DNA of 64,000 nucleotides from Providencia heimbachae ATCC 35613 (GTDB lineage: Bacteria > Pseudomonadota > Gammaproteobacteria > Enterobacterales > Enterobacteriaceae), in NCBI RefSeq assembly GCF_001655055.1, contig NZ_LXEW01000048.1:186001-250000 (forward strand). The letters run 5' to 3'. Below are positions 59,512-64,000 of this stretch, piece after piece. Under the pieces are notes generated by a model that did not search any database, had not been told where the DNA came from, and worked only from the letters and a program-made list of their open reading frames with translations. Each line of letters opens with the position of its first letter. The first letter of the stretch is position 1. Made by a program: the position numbers and the translations under genes.

Positions 59512-62500
59512 TTACTTGTTCATTTGACTAAAATCCCACTCTTTGAGTGCTTTTATCGCATTTTCATTTTGATATTTTGCCGCAATTTGCAGGTAATCAT
59601 AGGCTTTTTGAATATCCTGCGGGCTTTTGGTTCCGATTAAACCGTTATAATACATATAGCCAAGCTTGTATTTTGCCATGGCATGGTGGTTGCCTTGCTC
59701 AAGATCGGTCATCTCAAAATATTTAGCCGCTCGCGGGAAGTCTTTCTCGACACCTTGGCCGAAATAGAGCATATCTCCGGCTAAATGGGCAGTATTACTG
59801 TCATTTTGTTGGGCGCCAAGGTCAAAGTAGTAAAGCGCTTTTGGATAATCCCGTTCAATACCGCGTTCGTTATCTTTACGATAAAGATTACCTAAAATAT
59901 TATAAGCACGAGAATAGCCATTTTTTCCTGCTATTTCATAGTAATAAATCATTTTTTGGGTATCTTCCGGCACTTTTTCGCCACGGGCATAACTGATGCC
60001 AAGAGAGAATGCCGCAATGCGGTCACCGGCTTCGGCTTTTAGGCGTTGAGCTTCAATTTCCTCGGCATACCGGCCGTACTTTTGAAATTCTTGTTCTTGA
60101 GCGAAACGCTCATCAACGGCTTGTTTATCCGTTTCAGAGAGTCTATCAAGTAACTCAATATCGTCAGGGTCTTTTTCTAATAGCAACGCATAGTAATAGC
60201 TCTCTTTGGCATCCCATTTCTGGGTGTAAGCCTTATATAAGGCATCGAGCGCGTGAGTATCATGGTATTTGAGTGAGATTTTAAACCACTCAATGGCTTT
60301 ATCAATATTTCTATCGATATCACAATCACCATCGAGATACACTTCACCGATCGCTTTGGTACGACTTTCAGGATAGCCAACATATACACGATCTTGAGTT
60401 TTACTGAAATTGCCTTTGACGAGCCATTCATTAAGATAAATGCCCGCTTGATCAATATCAGCATGACTATTGTTGCAATACTCGCCGGGGTAATTAAGTT
60501 TGTAGAGAATTTCAATCGCTTCTAAATCCCCTTTTTGATAAGCCTGTTGTAAATAACCTAATGCTTTAGGTGAATCAGTGGGGGCATAGTAGGTATACAG
60601 ATCTTTTAATGCGTTAGTGCGGTTAGCCGATTCACTTTCAAGTAATGCCAGATATTTAGCTGAATCTTTATCGCGAATAATGATGTTAGCTTCAAGTTCA
60701 TCTTTACCTGAAATACCAACGCGATATAGATGAGATAATGTTTCGAATGCCTCTTCAGAAACGAATGAGTTATTTGATTTTAGCGCATCGTTGAGACGTT
60801 GTAGTGCGAGATTATAACGTTCTGAATCCGTAGGGATATTCGCGTCATAAATATCGAGTTTGGCTAATTTTACCTGAGAATAGGTATCGCCTTTTTCAAT
60901 ACCCATTTGGTACAGGGAATACTTTTCTTCATTATCTTCAATCATCGAATCAATAAGTCGTATCGCATCTAAATTACCCGCAGCGACACTTTTGTTATAC
61001 CAAATTCGCGCCGCAGGGTATTGCCCGCGTGACTTATACCACTCGGCTAATTCAAGGTAGGCTTTGGTATCACCATTGAGAGCAGGAAGGGCGATGGTGT
61101 TATACACATTAATGTAGCTGTCAGTTCTATTTTTATTTGGATTTTTTCTTAACCAAATAATGGCTTCATTCCAGTCGGGTTCGATAATCCAAGTTTTATT
61201 TTCTTTGTCATAAACGCCATTATAAAGCATTTCTTCATAAAGGCTTATCGCTGAGCTATTCCCTTCTTCACTCGCCTGTTTTAGGTATTTAATAGCTTGT
61301 GGGATATCTTCTTTTACGCCATAGCCGCGAAGATAAGCTCGACCCACTTTATATTTAGCACTCGGACTATTATTAATCATTTCCATGCCAATATCGAAAT
61401 CATCCATATACTCGATATACTGATCTCCCCAGCTTCCTGATTTGACATAATACTCACGGGCTTTTTGGCGGTTGGCCTCAACCAGACGGCTTCCATTTAG
61501 ATATTGGTGAGCCAGTTTTCGGGTATAATCTTGACTGCCTATATTGGCGAGTTGGTTATAGTAACCAATTATTTTAACCTTATTATCATCAAGTAAATTG
61601 TCTTGGCTATAATAGTCAATCAATTCTTCTAATGCGCTCTCGTTATTGAGTTTTGCACTGGTGCTAAGGTATTCAAGCCATTTATTTTTATCAATTTTTT
61701 GGCCATAATTTCCAAATTCATAAGCTTGAGCTAGGGTGCGAAGTGCATCACTGTCCCCTTTGTTTGCCTTAGCTTGGATTTCGATAAATTGCTTTTTGCC
61801 TTTTTCAATTTCTTCTAAGCGCCATTTTAAGAAACTAAAATCGGCTTTTGAGATTTTATGGTAATAGCTCAACGCAATATCGTAGTCTGCATCTTCGCCA
61901 TAATTACCTTTTTGATATATTTCGCCTAGATCATATAAGCATCGGTTACTGCCTAATTCGGCACATTTTTTATAACGAGGAATGAGGTCGTTAATGGTCA
62001 ATCCAGTTATCTTTTGGAACCTGGATTTATAATAAGGCTTATTATTAACATAATTAACTGTATCTAAATTTTGTATAATATAAAGCGAGGCAGAAATACT
62101 ACCAAGATCGGCTGCTTTTAATATTGCATCATAATAAGGTTTTATTTCAGTATCAGGGGCAGTGTCTATATTTTTAACTTGTGCAAGCTTGTTAATGCCA
62201 TATTGATAAGTAATTTCCGCATCAACACCGATTAATGGCTCGATTTGTTTTAGAGCATCAGGGTTATTTTCGAATACAGCAAGGTGAACTAAAGCCGCTT
62301 TTGATTCAGGACTGACCATGCCGGTTTTTAAGATGATGGTATAAGCATCTTTAAGTTGCGGCTCGCTTAACTCAGCTTTTGATTTTTCAGAATTGATAAG
62401 CTCAAGGGTGATCTCAGACGCCAATTTTTCTTGGTCCTGTTTATAGCGCAATAGTGCTTTTGCATAATGAATGCGTGCACCGTAACTATATTTACTGGCT

Positions 62501-64000
62501 GTTTGGTATAGGTCAAAAGCTTTGTCCAGATTTTTTACCGGATCTTGTTGCATTAAGTAGTCAGCATAATGATGCGCATTATCATAATTTTCTCTAGTGA
62601 CTACGTCATTTTCTAATAGTTTTATGATATAGGCATCATCGATAAGATTTTTAATATCATATTGATAGTAAAGAGTAATTAATTGACGGTTCGCGGTAAG
62701 GTTATCGCTATCTTCATCTAAAATGGTTTTGAAAATGGGAACGGCTTTTGTGAGATCTTGTTGAGTGCCTAAACCGTAAGCATATTTAATTGCCAGCCGA
62801 ATTTTATTGTCACTGGTTGGAGCCAGTTGAGTGGCCTTTTCCATTAACTCAAAGGATTTTTCTGTTGAATAAATGGAGCTGCCATTTTCACCATAAGCTT
62901 GGCTGGCAAGCAACAGCGAGCGAGGGGAATTCGGGTATTTTTCTAGCAATATTGGCGTGTATTTTTCAACAATCGTATTCAATTTTTTATTCGGGAAGCT
63001 GTAATTATTGAGTGCTTGGCTAATGAGAGTTTCTAGTGCATCTAAGTGGCTTAAATCTGCCGCTGCGGTTAAGTATTTTTCAGCTAATTCTTTATTTCTT
63101 TCAATGTTATTATTAAAGATATCCCCTGAGTAAAGTCTATAAAGCATATAAACGGCATCAGGGTAATTAGCATCAGCGGCAGCAATCAGGTTCTTTATTT
63201 GAGTTGGGTTGATTGAATAAGATAAATACAATGCTTTTGGATTTTTTTTCATCACTAATGGCTGTAGGTAAGCCATAGCACGGGCTTTACTTTTAGGTAC
63301 GCCATCTCCTGTTAGGTATTTTTGTGCCAACATATAAATCGCAGTTTCATTATCTTGGCTGGCCAATAATTCTAAATTAGCTAAAAGTGCTTGTTTTTCT
63401 TCCGCGGTTTGTACGCCATAAAGGGATAAAGGCGTAGGCTCTAATTCTTGGCTATCATCAACCAATCCGAGAGCCGAAGAATATGACATTTCTTGATATT
63501 TTTCTGCAAATAATTTGTTTGGCGTGATGCCATTTCCACCTTCCTCATAAATGGTTGCAAGTAACATTGCAGGAAGTGGAAAGTTTTTACTGACTAATGG
63601 CGTCAGGATCTCGACGGCTCTTTTATTATCTTTATCGAAATTATAGGCAATATAACCGAGTGCGAATTTGGCGAGCGGTGAGTTTTGTTCCGCGGCTAGA
63701 CTAAAGTATTTACGCGCTAATTCGATATTTTGAGGGGTATTATCATATTTATCATTAATATAAATACTACCAACCAGCTCTTGAGCTTCTTTAACGCCTA
63801 AATCAGCGGCTTTGGTGATCGAAACAATTCCGTATAAGTCATCAGGTACATCTTCCATATATTGGTTATAGCGATAATAACCTAAGTTATAGAGTGCATT
63901 TTTATTATTTGCTTTTGCGGATTTAATCAACCAATTTTCAGCTTTAGTGTCATCGGATTGAGTACCAATACCATCCATATACATCATGGCTAATGCATAA
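59512..64000 (-). CDS. Giant Sel1-like repeat protein, 5'-truncated by the window edge
   Basis: At least 1,495 residues are visible, and the frame runs off the right edge: codons before the first in-window Met (63987) read on as YALA, a normal Sel1-repeat continuation. Sel1 (SLR/TPR-like) motifs of about 36 residues recur throughout, e.g. ALYNLGYYRYN, AKFALGYIAYN, AIYMLAQKYLTGDG, CLYDLGEIYQKGNYG and AKYKLGYMYYNG. The last repeats end near residue 1480. Such solenoids bind peptides and scaffold complexes. No signal peptide is visible because the start is missing. The cellular role is unknown. Confidence 0.9.
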   Translation of the reverse strand, partial: YALAMMYMDGIGTQSDDTKAENWLIKSAKANNKNALYNLGYYRYNQYMEDVPDDLYGIVSITKAADLGVKEAQELVGSIYINDKYDNTPQNIELARKYFSLAAEQNSPLAKFALGYIAYNFDKDNKRAVEILTPLVSKNFPLPAMLLATIYEEGGNGITPNKLFAEKYQEMSYSSALGLVDDSQELEPTPLSLYGVQTAEEKQALLANLELLASQDNETAIYMLAQKYLTGDGVPKSKARAMAYLQPLVMKKNPKALYLSYSINPTQIKNLIAAADANYPDAVYMLYRLYSGDIFNNNIERNKELAEKYLTAAADLSHLDALETLISQALNNYSFPNKKLNTIVEKYTPILLEKYPNSPRSLLLASQAYGENGSSIYSTEKSFELMEKATQLAPTSDNKIRLAIKYAYGLGTQQDLTKAVPIFKTILDEDSDNLTANRQLITLYYQYDIKNLIDDAYIIKLLENDVVTRENYDNAHHYADYLMQQDPVKNLDKAFDLYQTASKYSYGARIHYAKALLRYKQDQEKLASEITLELINSEKSKAELSEPQLKDAYTIILKTGMVSPESKAALVHLAVFENNPDALKQIEPLIGVDAEITYQYGINKLAQVKNIDTAPDTEIKPYYDAILKAADLGSISASLYIIQNLDTVNYVNNKPYYKSRFQKITGLTINDLIPRYKKCAELGSNRCLYDLGEIYQKGNYGEDADYDIALSYYHKISKADFSFLKWRLEEIEKGKKQFIEIQAKANKGDSDALRTLAQAYEFGNYGQKIDKNKWLEYLSTSAKLNNESALEELIDYYSQDNLLDDNKVKIIGYYNQLANIGSQDYTRKLAHQYLNGSRLVEANRQKAREYYVKSGSWGDQYIEYMDDFDIGMEMINNSPSAKYKVGRAYLRGYGVKEDIPQAIKYLKQASEEGNSSAISLYEEMLYNGVYDKENKTWIIEPDWNEAIIWLRKNPNKNRTDSYINVYNTIALPALNGDTKAYLELAEWYKSRGQYPAARIWYNKSVAAGNLDAIRLIDSMIEDNEEKYSLYQMGIEKGDTYSQVKLAKLDIYDANIPTDSERYNLALQRLNDALKSNNSFVSEEAFETLSHLYRVGISGKDELEANIIIRDKDSAKYLALLESESANRTNALKDLYTYYAPTDSPKALGYLQQAYQKGDLEAIEILYKLNYPGEYCNNSHADIDQAGIYLNEWLVKGNFSKTQDRVYVGYPESRTKAIGEVYLDGDCDIDRNIDKAIEWFKISLKYHDTHALDALYKAYTQKWDAKESYYYALLLEKDPDDIELLDRLSETDKQAVDERFAQEQEFQKYGRYAEEIEAQRLKAEAGDRIAAFSLGISYARGEKVPEDTQKMIYYYEIAGKNGYSRAYNILGNLYRKDNERGIERDYPKALYYFDLGAQQNDSNTAHLAGDMLYFGQGVEKDFPRAAKYFEMTDLEQGNHHAMAKYKLGYMYYNGLIGTKSPQDIQKAYDYLQIAAKYQNENAIKALKEWDFSQMNK

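Overview
The window is a stretch of enterobacterial chromosome of low to moderate G+C. Gene content and order point to the Morganellaceae, most likely Providencia: the E. coli-like block crr-ptsI-ptsH-cysK-cysZ-zipA-ligA-nupC-ypeB is intact, gltX sits beside paired tRNA-Ala(GGC) genes and a tRNA-Val/tRNA-Lys array, there is an MrpJ-type regulator, and non-coding DNA is AT-rich. No insertion sequence, integrase, phage gene or CRISPR array is visible. The genus call is an inference from synteny and protein style.

Layout. 1-9969: sugar phosphotransferase genes (crr partial at the left edge, ptsI, ptsH), cysteine synthesis (cysK, cysZ), cell division and replication (zipA, ligA) and a nucleoside transporter (nupC). 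10039-13116: ypeB, a short-chain dehydrogenase relic, and an accessory module of a luciferase-like flavin oxidoreductase, a glutathione transferase and a divergent LysR regulator. 13152-15910: two tRNA-Ala, gltX, three tRNA-Val and two tRNA-Lys. 15911-17280: an AT-rich gene desert leading to an MrpJ-like regulator. 17843-19567: a CvrA/NhaP2-type antiporter. 20012-27641: an accessory island with a MetN/MetI/MetQ-type importer, an FMO-like flavoprotein, a two-domain AhpD-like protein, a cyclase-family hydrolase and an anion permease. This is the best candidate here for an undescribed pathway.

27850-37365: a return to core order, with tRNA-Arg(CCT), mlaA, a previously unlisted 31-aa membrane protein, fadL (frameshifted, and with a duplicated signal-peptide segment), yfcZ, fadI-fadJ, sixA and smrB. 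37366-45260: a histidine-utilisation cluster (hutI, hutC, hutU, hutH, and an amino-acid permease) lies between smrB and prmB, which are neighbours in E. coli; no hutG is present. 45403-53454: core genes prmB, aroC, yfcA, epmC, yfcL, a GNAT acetyltransferase, mnmC and fabB. 53653-59450: a small hypothetical protein, the tctCBA tripartite tricarboxylate transporter and its divergent tctDE two-component system. 59512-64000: a giant Sel1-repeat protein running off the right edge.

Regulation readable in the DNA. CRP-like sites precede ptsH and nupC at class II positions. FadR-like sites precede fadL, fadI and fabB, and a FabR-like palindrome overlaps the fabB promoter. The same TGTATATACA palindrome occurs in both hut promoters and is the likely HutC operator. 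Stable-RNA promoters with GC-rich discriminators precede the tRNA-Ala and tRNA-Val/Lys operons. Several intergenic gaps hold degenerate ends of a dispersed palindromic repeat.
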